From NCBI GenBank assembly GCA_013322215.1, contig JAAMEZ010000050.1, positions 146,895-210,894 on the forward strand: a DNA stretch of 64,000 nt, written 5' to 3'. How positions within the stretch are numbered: the first letter of the stretch is position 1; every line of letters begins with the position of its first letter. The notes below the pieces were generated by a model. It was not told where the DNA came from. It saw nothing but the letters and a program-made list of their open reading frames with translations, and did not search any database. A program made the translations under genes and the position numbers. Below, piece after piece: positions 28,199 to 36,931 of the stretch. This stretch comes from Martinezella rhizogenes. GTDB lineage: Bacteria; Pseudomonadota; Alphaproteobacteria; Rhizobiales; Rhizobiaceae.

Positions 28199-29698
28199 CT
28201 AGATGTCACGAAACGCGTCTGCGAACGCGGCATCTGCTTCTGCTTGCAATCCTCCCGCTAATGCATCTTGCACCTTGGTGAATCGTCCCCGAAAGATGAA
28301 AGCCTTTGAGGAAATTGCGACGCCCAGATCCTCTTTTGCTCCCGCCAGATTACCTTGCCGTGTCTTCAGCCACGCTTGGACCGCTAGCGCGTGGGGATCC
28401 TGGGGGGCCTTTGCCAACACTTCGGAAATATCCTGCTGCGCTTCGGCATGTTGTCCCAATGCCATTTCAATTTCGGCCCTCAGAATCAAGTTAATCCGCC
28501 GGGATGCTTCCGGATCCAAACCGTTATATCCCGCCGCTATGAGCCTGTTTATGTCCGCCAAAGCGAGCTCTTGCTTGCCAGCGCCGTGATAAGCTTGTGC
28601 CCTGAAGAGATAGTTGGCGCGACTTTTCGGATCTGTCTCCATTAGCTTGCTGAAATCGGCGGCCGCAAGATCATATTGTTTTGTTGCCATATAAAGTCTG
28701 GCTCGTTGATCCCTTGCCAATGTGCTCTCAGCGACATTGAGGAGATCCGTGCACGTTTCGATCGCCTTCAATTGCGATTCTTGGCTCGGGTTTACTGCAG
28801 CAAAAAGGCAATCCATATCCGATGGAACATGCTTGTTGAGGAGTGCTCCGAGTGCCTGTCGGGCTTCGTCCACGCTGGGAGCGGCGGCAACGGCCGCGAC
28901 AAAATCCCCTTTGGCCCTCTCCTGATCGCCGATCTCAATATATATGCGACCGCGCAGCGTCAGGGCCTTATTAAGATCAAACTTGAATTCCTTGCCATCG
29001 GCCTCGCTCAGTTTTACCGCGCGATCGGCAAGTGCCAGAGCCTGCTCAAGCCGATGGCGTTCAAAATGAATCTCGGCCATCATTATCAGGACATCGGCGC
29101 GGGGCGCGGCGATGGCGAGAAATTTGTCGCAATCTTTTAGAGCAAGATCGTCCTTGCCGAGATCTTTGTAAGTGCTGCTTCTGTAGAGATAGACGAGGGG
29201 GTCTTCGGGATCTAGGGAAGCTGCCGTGTCAAAATCCTGCAACGCCAGATCATAGTGCTTTGTGAATGCCATATTCCTGCCTCGCAGCAAATACGAGCGG
29301 GCTTGATTGGGTGCAAGTTCGACAATTTTGTCGAGATCCGCCTCTTCCAGCCTGGCGGCCGTCTGCTTGATGGCAGGGTCAGCCGTCGTTAGGGCGATAT
29401 AGCCACTGATTCGGGAGCGAATATCATAGGCGGAAACGAGCCGAGAATCGATCGCGATGGCCTTGTCGCAATCCCCGGTGGACATGCGTGAAGGAACCAC
29501 GTGGAACTGCATACCGCAACGATCAGCCAGCGCCTGCGCGAGTTGAATCGGATCCCTCACGGTGGCAATCAGCTTGGTGCAATCGGCGATCGTAGGGCAT
29601 ATTTGCGGTGTCGGCAGGTCGTCCGAGCCCGCAAAAGCATTGGTATTTCCAAATAAGATAATAGCAATGAACATCAGAAAACGCATTTTCAATATCAT
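28199..29698 (-). CDS. secreted/periplasmic TPR-repeat protein
   Basis: A 499-residue protein with a signal peptide (MRFLMFIAIILFGNTNAFAG; the start may be the first ATG or the third-codon-downstream ATG). After a Cys-containing N-terminal region (CPTIADCTKLI, RCGMQFH) it shows about eight TPR-like helix pairs, for example YDLALQDFDTAASLDPEDP and YDLAAADFSKLMETDPKSR, spaced about 34 residues. TPR arrays bind peptides or proteins, so this is probably a periplasmic scaffold. No catalytic domain is visible. It is leftward and lies just inside the right-hand 126-bp repeat. Whether it belongs to the metallopeptidase-helicase system is unclear: a periplasmic location argues against it. Confidence 0.75.
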   Translation of the reverse strand: MILKMRFLMFIAIILFGNTNAFAGSDDLPTPQICPTIADCTKLIATVRDPIQLAQALADRCGMQFHVVPSRMSTGDCDKAIAIDSRLVSAYDIRSRISGYIALTTADPAIKQTAARLEEADLDKIVELAPNQARSYLLRGRNMAFTKHYDLALQDFDTAASLDPEDPLVYLYRSSTYKDLGKDDLALKDCDKFLAIAAPRADVLIMMAEIHFERHRLEQALALADRAVKLSEADGKEFKFDLNKALTLRGRIYIEIGDQERAKGDFVAAVAAAPSVDEARQALGALLNKHVPSDMDCLFAAVNPSQESQLKAIETCTDLLNVAESTLARDQRARLYMATKQYDLAAADFSKLMETDPKSRANYLFRAQAYHGAGKQELALADINRLIAAGYNGLDPEASRRINLILRAEIEMALGQHAEAQQDISEVLAKAPQDPHALAVQAWLKTRQGNLAGAKEDLGVAISSKAFIFRGRFTKVQDALAGGLQAEADAAFADAFRDI

Positions 29699-29820
29699 TC
29701 GGTTCCCTCGTTAACACTGTATAATTGGCTTAGGACAATTGGCGCGGGATTGTGAACCTAACGGTCGACAATGCAGCGTTAGTTGAAATGCACCACGTGT
29801 TTATTTGTGTCGCGATTTCA

Positions 29821-29946
29821 CCCAGTTCTGCATTTCGCCGAGACCCTCTAACGATATCGATATAGCAAATTCGTCGATGGGTTCGCGAAGACTGAATGGA
29901 TGAACGTCAAGTGAAAATACGGGTCAGAACGTCGTGAAACTCGACA
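29821..29946 (+). repeat. 126-bp diverged direct repeat, copy B
   Basis: Gapless counterpart of 18849-18974 in the same orientation; the last 17 bases are identical. It lies in the 278-base gap between the TPR gene and the phosphodiester-glycosidase-like gene. Together the copies delimit an about 11-kb block. Identity looks moderate, so if they arose by insertion it was not recent. Confidence 0.6.
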
Positions 29947-29976
29947 AGCCTGGAGCTGACATATCCGAGATTCTAA

Positions 29977-30954
29977 TTACCTGCGCTCGACTGTCAGGAT
30001 CATCGGCATTGCCCAGTTCGCCTGGGAGATCGGCCAGCGGAGTAATTTGACGGTGTCGTTGTCGACTTGCGCTTCCCATTTCGCATAGAATTTCTGCTGA
30101 TAGCCATTCAATCGAACGCTTCGGCAGGCAATGGGGCCACCATCAAGGTTGAGGGCGACTTTCAGGTCGAGTGGCGATTGCTTGAGAAACTCCGCCAAGC
30201 GATCGAGTGAAAAGAAAGCTTCCTTCGTCGTGCCGATCACAATTTTCCCAGAGCCGTCCTTGGCGACAAAGGTGCGATTGGCAAGCCAGCGACTTTTGAC
30301 GGTCACATGTGTTTGGCCATCATCGCCGATCAAAAGCGGGTAGGACACCATGGCGTTCGTTGCGGCGACAAAGGCGTTGCGCCAGTCCTCTTGGGTAAGA
30401 TCGCGGATATCTGCTGCATCCGTGGTTGCGACGAATGCCCCCGCCTTCGCGTCATACTGCTGCGGCCCCATACTCACACTTTCACTGATGAAGGGCGTGT
30501 CCGGTTTGCCGTGCTTGTCATAGTAGCTGCCGTTGACGATCAGAACGGCCTTAGGCAAGAGACGTTCCCATTCATCAATTCCGACGTTCCCTGACGGAGC
30601 ATTGTGTGTGGCGAAGCGAAAGCGCGTGGGATCAACTCTGCTAAGCATGATCCGATCAACTTCATGCCCGGCCACAAGGACAGGAAGTTCAGCGACCTCG
30701 AAACCTGGTTCCGGTTGTTGCCAAGTCATAGGGCCTGGCTGAGCGATTGGGGCTGGTTGAATAAGGGCCAGTCGCATCGACGGCGATAGGCGCTCGTCAT
30801 CCGGCTTCATACTGGTCCAATAACTCCCACCCCGACGCCATATGGAATTGAAGCCATAGGCGCCAGTAACTTGCCAAACCCAACCGGCTCCGGCGAGGAT
30901 TGCTATGGAAACGCCAAGGACGATGGCAATGAGAATTTTGCGAATGATCGACAT
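29977..30954 (-). CDS. phosphodiester glycosidase-like protein (NAGPA/DUF2233 type)
   Basis: A 325-residue protein with an N-terminal membrane anchor or uncleaved signal (residues about 6-30, ILIAIVLGVSIAILAGAGWV), so it should act outside the cytosol. Two segments match the family: a first core strand KAVLIVNGSYYDKHGKPD and the Gly-Asp-Gly-like turn LNLDGGPIACRSV, where NAGPA proteins carry (N/D)LDGG-S. Members cleave sugar phosphodiesters such as GlcNAc-1-P linkages; rhizobial substrates are not established. The gene is leftward and stands alone, with a short gap to the lipoprotein gene upstream. The family call is fairly good; the substrate is unknown. Confidence 0.7.
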   Translation of the reverse strand: MSIIRKILIAIVLGVSIAILAGAGWVWQVTGAYGFNSIWRRGGSYWTSMKPDDERLSPSMRLALIQPAPIAQPGPMTWQQPEPGFEVAELPVLVAGHEVDRIMLSRVDPTRFRFATHNAPSGNVGIDEWERLLPKAVLIVNGSYYDKHGKPDTPFISESVSMGPQQYDAKAGAFVATTDAADIRDLTQEDWRNAFVAATNAMVSYPLLIGDDGQTHVTVKSRWLANRTFVAKDGSGKIVIGTTKEAFFSLDRLAEFLKQSPLDLKVALNLDGGPIACRSVRLNGYQQKFYAKWEAQVDNDTVKLLRWPISQANWAMPMILTVERR

Positions 30955-31114
30955 TTAAAGTCTCTGTGGTCAAAATGGCTTGATCTGCAATCAGCGTTCT
31001 GCCTGATGCTAAGAAGATGCAAAGTGAGACTTTTCTGCGGTCAGCCCGAGCGGCTGGTGGACGAAGACATATACAATCTCCAGCCGCTGCAACGGAAGCT
31101 CAGGCAAAGGTTAC

Positions 31115-31522
31115 TTAGATGATCCAGCCTTTGGTGCACTTTGTGTCGCCCGAAGCCCAGCGGAGGATGTCATCGATATACTTCTGCTTGGCCCAATTGT
31201 TTCCGCTCGCGATCGAGACCTTCGAGCCCGAGCCTGCCTTTTCAATTTTGACGGTTGCCAGATACTCCATGGGTATGCTGTACGTATTCAGAAAATCGAC
31301 CTGACCGAATCCCTTCTCGGGGTAAAGTTGGCTCACGGTTCCGGCAGGAGAACAAACTTCGGATCGCTTGGAAATCCTTTCATAAATCAACTGATAGTCT
31401 TCCGAGAAGGTTTGAGTTTGTTTAAGGCTTGTCGGGTCCTTCTGCATATCTTCACGAGTCGAAGTTGAGGTGCAGCCGGCCAAAAGGGAGATAAAAGAGA
31501 TAATAAGAAATGTGCGTTTCAT
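31115..31522 (-). CDS. small lipoprotein of unknown function
   Basis: A 135-residue protein with a classic lipoprotein signal: MKRTFLIISFISLLAGC, lipobox LAGC, Cys at 17. The mature part has two further Cys (VCSPAG and TKCTKG) that could form a disulfide and a mixed alpha/beta pattern without a known motif. The region is more AT-rich than flanking core genes, suggesting acquisition. It is leftward, with no operon partner closer than about 160 bases. Confidence 0.7.
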   Translation of the reverse strand: MKRTFLIISFISLLAGCTSTSTREDMQKDPTSLKQTQTFSEDYQLIYERISKRSEVCSPAGTVSQLYPEKGFGQVDFLNTYSIPMEYLATVKIEKAGSGSKVSIASGNNWAKQKYIDDILRWASGDTKCTKGWII

Positions 31523-31827
31523 GCGTTCGGATCACCACTACTGCTACAGCGAGAAATTGTAGTAAGTCGAGCATAAAAAGTGGTCAACGGGGCGAAGGCG
31601 GCATAGCCGTCGGCATCTGTCATCATGCCTAAAATCTCGTTGCTTCGACGATCGGGCCTTCGGCTGAGATGAAGCCTATTTTGCTTGTGCTACGGCACGC
31701 AAAGCTTGGCTTAACCAGACAGTTGGGCCAGTTGCCAGCCTAAGCAGAAGCTTGCGCGATGACTGCCGCAGCTCTATCAGGCACCGACGAGGGATCGAGG
31801 TGCCCGTCTCGACGGCGATATTGTTGA
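31523..31827. other. intergenic, nothing recognised
   Basis: About 305 bases between the divergent lipoprotein and DUF930-like genes. No convincing coding sequence, repeat or RNA gene is seen. It should hold the promoters of both flanking genes. Confidence 0.4.
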
Positions 31828-32358
31828 ATGACTCTCAGCGATCTGCATCAACGATGGCATCTTGGCCGGAGTTTTTCCGCATCTGCTGCCTTGCACGTCG
31901 TCGTGGTCTTGATGATTCTAGCCTTTACGCCCAGCAGAGAGCCGCTAGAGCCAACGGAAGATAACCTCGTCTCAGTCGAAATCATCGCGCCTCAACGACT
32001 AGAAATGGTACGTACTGGAGAAACTGAAAAGCAAAGAGTACTTCCGATGGCACCGAAGGAAAGTCCAACCGCAAATAGAAACAGCGAGGTTGAATTCAAA
32101 CCTGCTCCTGCCGACCAAACGATCGAAACGCCCAAAAGTGAGATGATCCGCGCGACGAAACTTTATGCGGTGACCACGTTGGCAGCACGTCGCGCCACAA
32201 AAGTGCGAGCCGCCTTAAGGAAGCTTGGAACGCAGGAGAAAGTGCTCCAACTTTGCAACATGGAGGCCATGGAGCAAATTGCTCGATGGGATCCGCGGTA
32301 TCGGCCAGAGTACGTTATTGCTTATGCAATGTCGGACCCAGCGCTAATGGCTGATTCC
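31828..32358 (+). pseudogene. truncated DUF930-type gene
   Basis: The product starts with a TonB-like N-terminal anchor (FSASAALHVVVVLMILAFTP) and a Pro/Glu-rich linker. It then enters a DUF930 domain typical of Rhizobiales: AALRKLGTQEKVLQLCNMEAMEQI followed by RPEYVIAYAMSD. The domain should continue for about 60-80 residues with a conserved beta-rich end, but after about ADSV the sequence becomes antisense to a VapC toxin and a Phd/VapB antitoxin. The frame stays open to 32556 by chance, so the annotated 242-residue frame is a chimera. I place the break near 32358. The remaining protein lacks the C-terminal half and is probably not functional. Confidence 0.65.
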
Positions 32359-32393
32359 GTTGACAAAATATTGGTATCGAGCAGAAGCCTCAC
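32322..32393 (-). pseudogene. vapC: stub of a VapC/PIN-domain toxin gene
   Basis: A GTG at 32393 overlaps the antitoxin stop by 4 bases (GTGA), the usual coupling of such pairs. It opens VRLLLDTNILS, the first beta-strand and catalytic Asp of a PIN-domain ribonuclease. After about 12 codons the homology stops at the join with the DUF930 gene and a stop follows at codon 24. The toxin is therefore destroyed, leaving the antitoxin as an orphan. Confidence 0.65.
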
Positions 32394-32656
32394 AGCGGCA
32401 GGTCACGCGGTTCATCGCGTTGACGCTCAACATCAAGGTCGGCATCGCGTAGTGGCGATTCCATCAAAAACTGTGCGAGCGAGCCTCTGCGTGACGTCTT
32501 CTTCTGCCACTCTTCGGCAGAGACGACAACGACGCTTGGCTTCCCGTTTCGCGTAATTGTCTGGGGCGCGGATTGGGCTCGCTCCATGACTTCGGAAAAT
32601 TTGGCCTTTGCGTTGGCGACAGTCCAGCTTTTATCGTCATGTAGTGATGGCTGCAT
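32390..32656 (-). CDS. Phd/YefM-type antitoxin, orphaned
   Basis: An 88-residue type II antitoxin. The fold core is WTVANAKAKFSEVMERAQ, then PQTITRNGKPSVVVVSAEEW, exactly the Phd/YefM pattern: an N-terminal DNA-binding half and a C-terminal toxin-binding tail (SLAQFLMESPLRD). The ATG at 32656 is preferred, with an AAGAG sequence nearby; an ATG at 32683 would add nine residues. Such antitoxins repress their own operon and neutralise a PIN-type toxin, here reduced to a stub. A free antitoxin may still bind DNA at its own promoter or block related toxins. Confidence 0.85.
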   Translation of the reverse strand: MQPSLHDDKSWTVANAKAKFSEVMERAQSAPQTITRNGKPSVVVVSAEEWQKKTSRRGSLAQFLMESPLRDADLDVERQRDEPRDLPL

Positions 32657-32762
32657 TGGAGTTCTCTTAACTATATTGGCCATAACAACTATATGGGCCG
32701 ACCTGGGACGGGTCACAAGTCGCTTGTGAGACGGGCGTCCCGGCAGCGACATTTCCCTCCTG

Positions 32763-33005
32763 CTTAATTACGGCAAACATGGGCGCTTGCAGGGCGTGCT
32801 GACCAGCCTGACGAGCATGGCCTCAATGATCACGCCATTGGCGATCAGCGAGATCTATTTCGCCTCAAGGCATGTCTTTCCTGGGTTGGTCTGGGTGCTC
32901 GGCACTTCGCTTTATCTCTTGTGCGTGCCGGTCCTGTTCACAAACCGGCCTCAGGCAGATCGACCGAGGGAAGGAGCAGCGCACAGGCAAGGGGAGCGCT
33001 CGTGA
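32763..33005 (+). pseudogene. C-terminal fragment of an MFS transporter (TetA-like)
   Basis: The frame encodes NYGKHGRLQGVLTSLTSMAS, the loop and helix 11-12 region of tetracycline-type MFS efflux pumps, where LQGxLxSLTSLAS is typical. It continues through two hydrophobic segments (ITPLAISEIYFASR and GLVWVLGTSLYLLCVPVLF) to a charged tail. The first ten helices are missing and no start signal is seen. This is a leftover 3' end joined to the toxin-antitoxin scar. Confidence 0.65.
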
Positions 33006-33093
33006 GCGGCAGCCGAGGGGCGGTGCGAAGGGTGCCGGCGAGCAATAGCCATCTATGCGGGGCGCCGGGTAAGAGCCGCCCGCTTGTCCACGG

Positions 33094-34011
33094 TCAGTTG
33101 ACGGAATCGTCCGGATCGGGATCCTTGACCTTGGTGAAGAGGCTCTTCAGCGCACTGGTCTTTACCTTCGTAGCCTTGTTGGCCTTGATCGCCCGTGTCG
33201 CGGCCTTGGCCTGTTCCAGCATCATCTCGATCTGGATCTGCTGGATTTCCGTCAGGCGCTCCCATTGGCGATTGAGGAGGTGGTCGACCTTTTCGTGCAG
33301 GTGGCGGATTTCCAATTCGGCCTTCAGGTTGACCTTGTAGTCATTGAGGGCGCGCAGGCGATCCTTCTCTTCCTGTCGGCGCTGGCTCATCATGATGACG
33401 GGCGCTTGCAGTGCGGCGATGGTCGACAGGACGAGATTGAGGAGAATGAACGGATAGGCATCGAAGGCCTCCTTCTCACCCATGACGATGTTGACGGCCA
33501 TCCAGACGGCGAGAAACAGACAGAAAGAGATGATGAAGGTCCAGCTGCCGCCGAAGGACGCGACGCCATCTGCCATGCGGTCGCCGATCGACCGGTGGTC
33601 TTCGTAATCCTCTTCGATGTTTTCGGCCAGCGTATCATGTGTCTTCAGGCTTTCGACGACCTCGTCCTCGAGGTTGGAAAGCTCGCCGCGCTCCACCGTC
33701 AGCAGCTCGGCAATATACTGGGCGCGGTAATCGTCCATGACTTTGCGGCTAATATAGTCGTCGGCGCGAAGTTCCGGATGCTTCAGCCGCATGAAATCCG
33801 CCAGCGAGGGGCGGAGGTCGTCGACATGGACGGCATCTTTTTTCTTCAGCACCTGGCCGGTGATGGCATCGATCAGCTTGACGGACTTGGCCTTCGCCTG
33901 GGCAAGGCTCTTGGTATAATCGTCCATCTCCACCACGGTCGGGCTCTCACCCTCGCCCGCGTCGAAATCGACAATGCCTTCCGCCGGCTCAAAGCTCTTC
34001 GTTTCTGTCAT
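33094..34011 (-). CDS. DUF1003 membrane protein
   Basis: A 305-residue inner-membrane protein of the DUF1003 family. An acidic N-terminal region of about 150 residues ends in DRMADGVASFGGSWTFI, the family hallmark. Two membrane helices follow (about 155-178, FIISFCLFLAVWMAVNIV, and about 187-205, FILLNLVLSTIAALQAPVIM), then RRQEEKDRLRALNDYKVNLK, a conserved basic cytosolic stretch, and a long amphipathic helix with a Lys-rich end. Function is not established for the family; magnesium or general envelope roles have been proposed only loosely. It stands alone, leftward, and has the composition of a core gene. Confidence 0.88.
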   Translation of the reverse strand: MTETKSFEPAEGIVDFDAGEGESPTVVEMDDYTKSLAQAKAKSVKLIDAITGQVLKKKDAVHVDDLRPSLADFMRLKHPELRADDYISRKVMDDYRAQYIAELLTVERGELSNLEDEVVESLKTHDTLAENIEEDYEDHRSIGDRMADGVASFGGSWTFIISFCLFLAVWMAVNIVMGEKEAFDAYPFILLNLVLSTIAALQAPVIMMSQRRQEEKDRLRALNDYKVNLKAELEIRHLHEKVDHLLNRQWERLTEIQQIQIEMMLEQAKAATRAIKANKATKVKTSALKSLFTKVKDPDPDDSVN

Positions 34012-34485
34012 CTAAGGGGCCTTCTTTGACGTTTTCTCGCTCATTTAGCCAATAATGCGAACAGGAATATGACTGTTGGAAGACAGCGAAAAATGTGGCT
34101 GGCATAAGCCGATGTCGCCTATCCGCAACTTTACTCTTCCATCCGCTCTGATCAAATTTCTAGCGCCATTATCCTAAGCAACGGCAAACGAAATGTGCGC
34201 TTTCGGCAATCCCCACGCCGATTTTGACCATCCGGTCCGAAAGACAACCGCTCCGGGCGATTTCGCAAATGTTTTCAAAAGCGTTGCGTGTTTCTGTGGG
34301 AATTTCTACCGATTCAATCAGGTTTTGACTTTTCACCCCCTTGACCAAGATCGCCCGACTTCTATTTGCCGCGATGCAGCAGACATTCGCTGTTGCGAAT
34401 AAATATTGAAGTTCAAAGGATTATATCGCATCAACAGGAGTTGGGCCTGTTGCCATGGGTTTTGCACTGTGTGGAAAGGATAGCT
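34012..34485. other. intergenic, nothing recognised
   Basis: About 470 bases between the divergent DUF1003 and PhyH-like genes, AT-richer than its surroundings. Only short chance frames are present. It presumably holds both promoters. Confidence 0.4.
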
Positions 34486-35442
34486 ATGCACAATCCCCCG
34501 GCAAGAGACTTGGAGTCCGTCGCCCGGCAGGGTAGCCGCTTCAAGCGTATGGCTGTTAGGATACCGACCTACCTGACCGATCTCAAAGAGAATCCGGCCT
34601 GGTTGCCTATGTTCCTGTTGGCTCGAACCCTGCCGTTTCGACGGATGCATTGGTTTGCGACCAAGCAGGCCGTCAGGCTTCCAGTTTCCGGCCCCTCGAT
34701 GTTTGCAGGCGTCGAGCGCAGCGCCGTCGTCAATGCCTTGCGGACGGATGGAATCTATCCCAACCTGATGCTTCCGGATCACATTCATCAGGAAATTGCC
34801 GAATTCGCGGGGGCGACCGGCTGCTACGGCAATTTCAACCGGCAGCTCGAATTCGTCGCAAGCGAGCATCAGCAGGCGGAGGCTCGTTTCGGCCGTCCGA
34901 TTCTGAGCGGGCACTTTTTCGAGCGCTCGCTCGATTGCGAGGCCGTTATGGCGGTCCAGCGCGATCCGCTACTGATCGACGTCGCCCGCCAATATCTCGG
35001 TGGACAGGCCAAGGTCATCACCACGCGTATCTGGTGGAGCTTTCCGACCCAGGCTTCCGAAGCTGACAGAAGCCTCGCCTCGCTCGATAAATATCACTTC
35101 GATCTCGACGACTGGCGCATGTTGAAGTTCTTCTTCAATCTTGTGGATGTGGATGAGGGTACGGGACCGCACGTCTTCATCAAGGGAAGCCACAAGCGGC
35201 GCCGGGTCCGGCACCAGCTGACCATGCTTGTCGGGCATCCGGCAAACGAGGTGCTCGATTATTACGGGCAGGCGAATGCGCTGACGCTGACCGGCAAGGC
35301 CGGCTCCGGCTTCGTCGAAGACCCGTTCGGCTTCCATATGGGCACGGTGCCGACGCAGAAGCCGCGGCTGATGATGGAGGTGGGTTTCGGAGTCTCGAAG
35401 CCGTCGCGCCGCCGCTTCCACGGCGAACCCGTGCTGCGCTAG
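34486..35442 (+). CDS. phytanoyl-CoA dioxygenase-like (PhyH) Fe(II)/2-oxoglutarate oxygenase
   Basis: A 318-residue protein with the iron-binding triad layout of PhyH-type oxygenases: an HxD motif in KYHFDLDDWRMLKFFF and a distal segment around GPHVFIKGSHKRRR, with a later His in FGFHMGTVPTQKPR. These enzymes hydroxylate small metabolites or lipids using 2-oxoglutarate and oxygen; the substrate here is unknown. The ATG at 34486 follows an AAGGA ribosome site by 5-6 bases. An upstream TTG-type start at 34366 would add 40 unlikely residues. The gene stands alone and converges on the bufferin operon. Confidence 0.75.
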   Translation: MHNPPARDLESVARQGSRFKRMAVRIPTYLTDLKENPAWLPMFLLARTLPFRRMHWFATKQAVRLPVSGPSMFAGVERSAVVNALRTDGIYPNLMLPDHIHQEIAEFAGATGCYGNFNRQLEFVASEHQQAEARFGRPILSGHFFERSLDCEAVMAVQRDPLLIDVARQYLGGQAKVITTRIWWSFPTQASEADRSLASLDKYHFDLDDWRMLKFFFNLVDVDEGTGPHVFIKGSHKRRRVRHQLTMLVGHPANEVLDYYGQANALTLTGKAGSGFVEDPFGFHMGTVPTQKPRLMMEVGFGVSKPSRRRFHGEPVLR

Positions 35443-35520
35443 AACAGGTCGCGCAAAAGCGCGCAGCGATTTGCGACAATGACATGCGCAAAATAAAGGG
35501 CGCATTCAGCTGGTATCACG

Positions 35521-35544
35521 GAGCGCCAATTGCAAATGGCGCTC
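35521..35544. terminator. hairpin between convergent PhyH-like and DoxX genes
   Basis: Perfect 8-base stem GAGCGCCA / TGGCGCTC with an 8-base loop, between the two convergent stop codons. No T-tract follows on either strand, so it may be a weak or Rho-assisted terminator or an mRNA-end stabiliser. Just upstream (about 35448-35480) is an imperfect GTCGCGCAAA...TTTGCGAC palindrome typical of rhizobial intergenic repeats. Confidence 0.4.
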
Positions 35545-35558
35545 CCGTCTGATCGACG

Positions 35559-36044
35559 TCAGGCCGAGCGCGTAAAACGCTTGGCAATCAGATGGTCAAG
35601 CGCGATGCGGCCGGGTCCTCCTGCTATGACCACCAGAAAGCAGGTTGCCCATGTGCCATGCGTCGGCCAGGCATCGGGATAGACGAAGATCTCGATGACA
35701 ACCGTCATGCCGAGGAGCGCTAGCGCCGAGAGCCGGCTTGCGAAACCGATCACCAGCAGAAATGGGAAGAAGTGTTCGCTGAAGGCGGCAATATGGGCGG
35801 CGATCCAGGGATCGATCAGCGGCAGCTTGTATTCCGTCTGAAAGAGATAGACGGCATTGTCGGTCACATGCCAGCCGTCCACCTTTGTCTGGCCGGACTG
35901 CCAGAAGACGGCGGCGATCGATAGCCGCGCAATGAGCGCGATCACATCATGTGGAATGCGGTCAAAAAGCTTCAGCGCGCCGTAGAGCCTTTGGGGCATG
36001 GTTTCGCGTTCGGCCGGGGCGGCCGTCATCACCTGGTTCTGCAT
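35559..36044 (-). CDS. DoxX-family membrane protein of the bufferin operon (BufD/GigD-like)
   Basis: A 161-residue protein with four predicted membrane helices and the DoxX opening RLSIAAVFWQSGQTKVDGW. The start at 36044 has an AGGGAGA ribosome site. In DUF2282-DUF692-DUF2063 operons (for example the Caulobacter gig/buf locus) a DoxX protein is the usual fourth member; its exact role is unknown, perhaps in redox handling or membrane association of the system. Here it is the last gene, separated from the DUF2063 gene by 121 bases holding a rhizobial palindrome, so it may be expressed at a different level. Confidence 0.85.
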   Translation of the reverse strand: MQNQVMTAAPAERETMPQRLYGALKLFDRIPHDVIALIARLSIAAVFWQSGQTKVDGWHVTDNAVYLFQTEYKLPLIDPWIAAHIAAFSEHFFPFLLVIGFASRLSALALLGMTVVIEIFVYPDAWPTHGTWATCFLVVIAGGPGRIALDHLIAKRFTRSA

Positions 36045-36058
36045 GTCGGTTCTCCCTG

Positions 36059-36106
36059 GAGCATGATGCCGAAAAGTGTGAGCGGCTTTCGGACGACATC
36101 ATGCTC
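36059..36106. repeat. rhizobial intergenic palindrome (RIME-like)
   Basis: An inverted repeat with arms GAGCATGATG / CATCATGCTC (10 bases, perfect) and inner arms CCGAAAAG / CTTTCGG. I recognise this sequence as a common interspersed palindrome of Rhizobium genomes. It sits in the 121-base gap between the DUF2063 and doxX genes and would form a long hairpin in the operon mRNA. Confidence 0.7.
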
Positions 36107-36165
36107 CACTTCTTTGATTTTGGAGTGGATTCAGATTTATACCTAAAATCATCCGGCTCCAGCGT

Positions 36166-36921
36166 TCAGCGAATGGCCATGAAAGCGCCTGCCGTGAACG
36201 CGCCGGCGAGGTTGGCGGAAAGATCGAAATTGGCGGCGTCGGCAAGTGCCGCCTCGTAGGCCCGGCCAAGTGCTGCGCCGGCAAACAGCTGCTCCAGAAA
36301 GGTTGCGCCCCCCGGCGGCAGGCGATGCACCTCGACGATCATCTGCGGGCGGATGACGAGAGCATCCTCGGCTGTCCAATCGGCAATATCGGCAAGCTCG
36401 ATTTCGCCGGTGTTCATCGCCCAGATGGTGACGGCCGGATGGGCGGAACGCATAATCGAAGCGGAAGGATGCGGCACGAAAGTCAGCTCCGCCAGGCCGG
36501 CAGGCTCGATGGTTGCCAGGAGAGCCGCATCGAGCGGCAGAGCATCCGCCGCGTGATAGGCTCGCCCCCTGAGCGCCTCCAACCGCATGACATCGGCCAG
36601 ATAGGGGATTTCCCGCGCCGGTTCGAAACTCTCGACGAAATCGGGGAAATCATCGCCATAGGCAAGCAGCAGCGGCGATCGCGGCGGATGCAGCCGGATG
36701 AATTCATGGGCCATGGCGGCGAAGAATTCCTCGCCGACGATCCTTTCCGCAGCCGGAAAGCGCGAGATAAGCGCGCCGATCAGGCCGATAGCGACATTGT
36801 TACGGTAGACGCCGAAGCGCCGTGCCGGCTGTGGGCCGTTCCAGGCCGTCAGTCCCTTCGGCACGGCGCGGTCGGGATCGACGAGCGCAGCGGCAAATTC
36901 GTTTTGCGTGGCGAGAGACAT
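36166..36921 (-). CDS. bufC: DUF2063 protein, partner of the DUF692 enzyme (BufC/HvfC-like)
   Basis: A 251-residue protein opening MSLATQNEFAAALVDPDR, with YRNNVAIGLIGALISRFPAAERIVG typical of DUF2063. In bufferin and related pathways this protein presents the precursor peptide to the DUF692 oxidase. The C-terminal domain (about 130-251) is the second half of the fold. It starts 10 bases after the DUF692 stop and is clearly in the same operon. Length matches the family. The gene symbol follows current bufferin naming. Confidence 0.88.
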   Translation of the reverse strand: MSLATQNEFAAALVDPDRAVPKGLTAWNGPQPARRFGVYRNNVAIGLIGALISRFPAAERIVGEEFFAAMAHEFIRLHPPRSPLLLAYGDDFPDFVESFEPAREIPYLADVMRLEALRGRAYHAADALPLDAALLATIEPAGLAELTFVPHPSASIMRSAHPAVTIWAMNTGEIELADIADWTAEDALVIRPQMIVEVHRLPPGGATFLEQLFAGAALGRAYEAALADAANFDLSANLAGAFTAGAFMAIR

Positions 36922-36931
36922 CGATCTCTCC

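Noticed and set aside
32359..32556. C-terminal 66 codons of the DUF930-like frame
   Set aside because: They are antisense to the VapC stub and the Phd/YefM antitoxin, so they are not native DUF930 sequence.
33265..34029. 254-codon rightward frame
   Set aside because: It is the complement of the DUF1003 gene, which has clear family motifs and membrane helices on the other strand.
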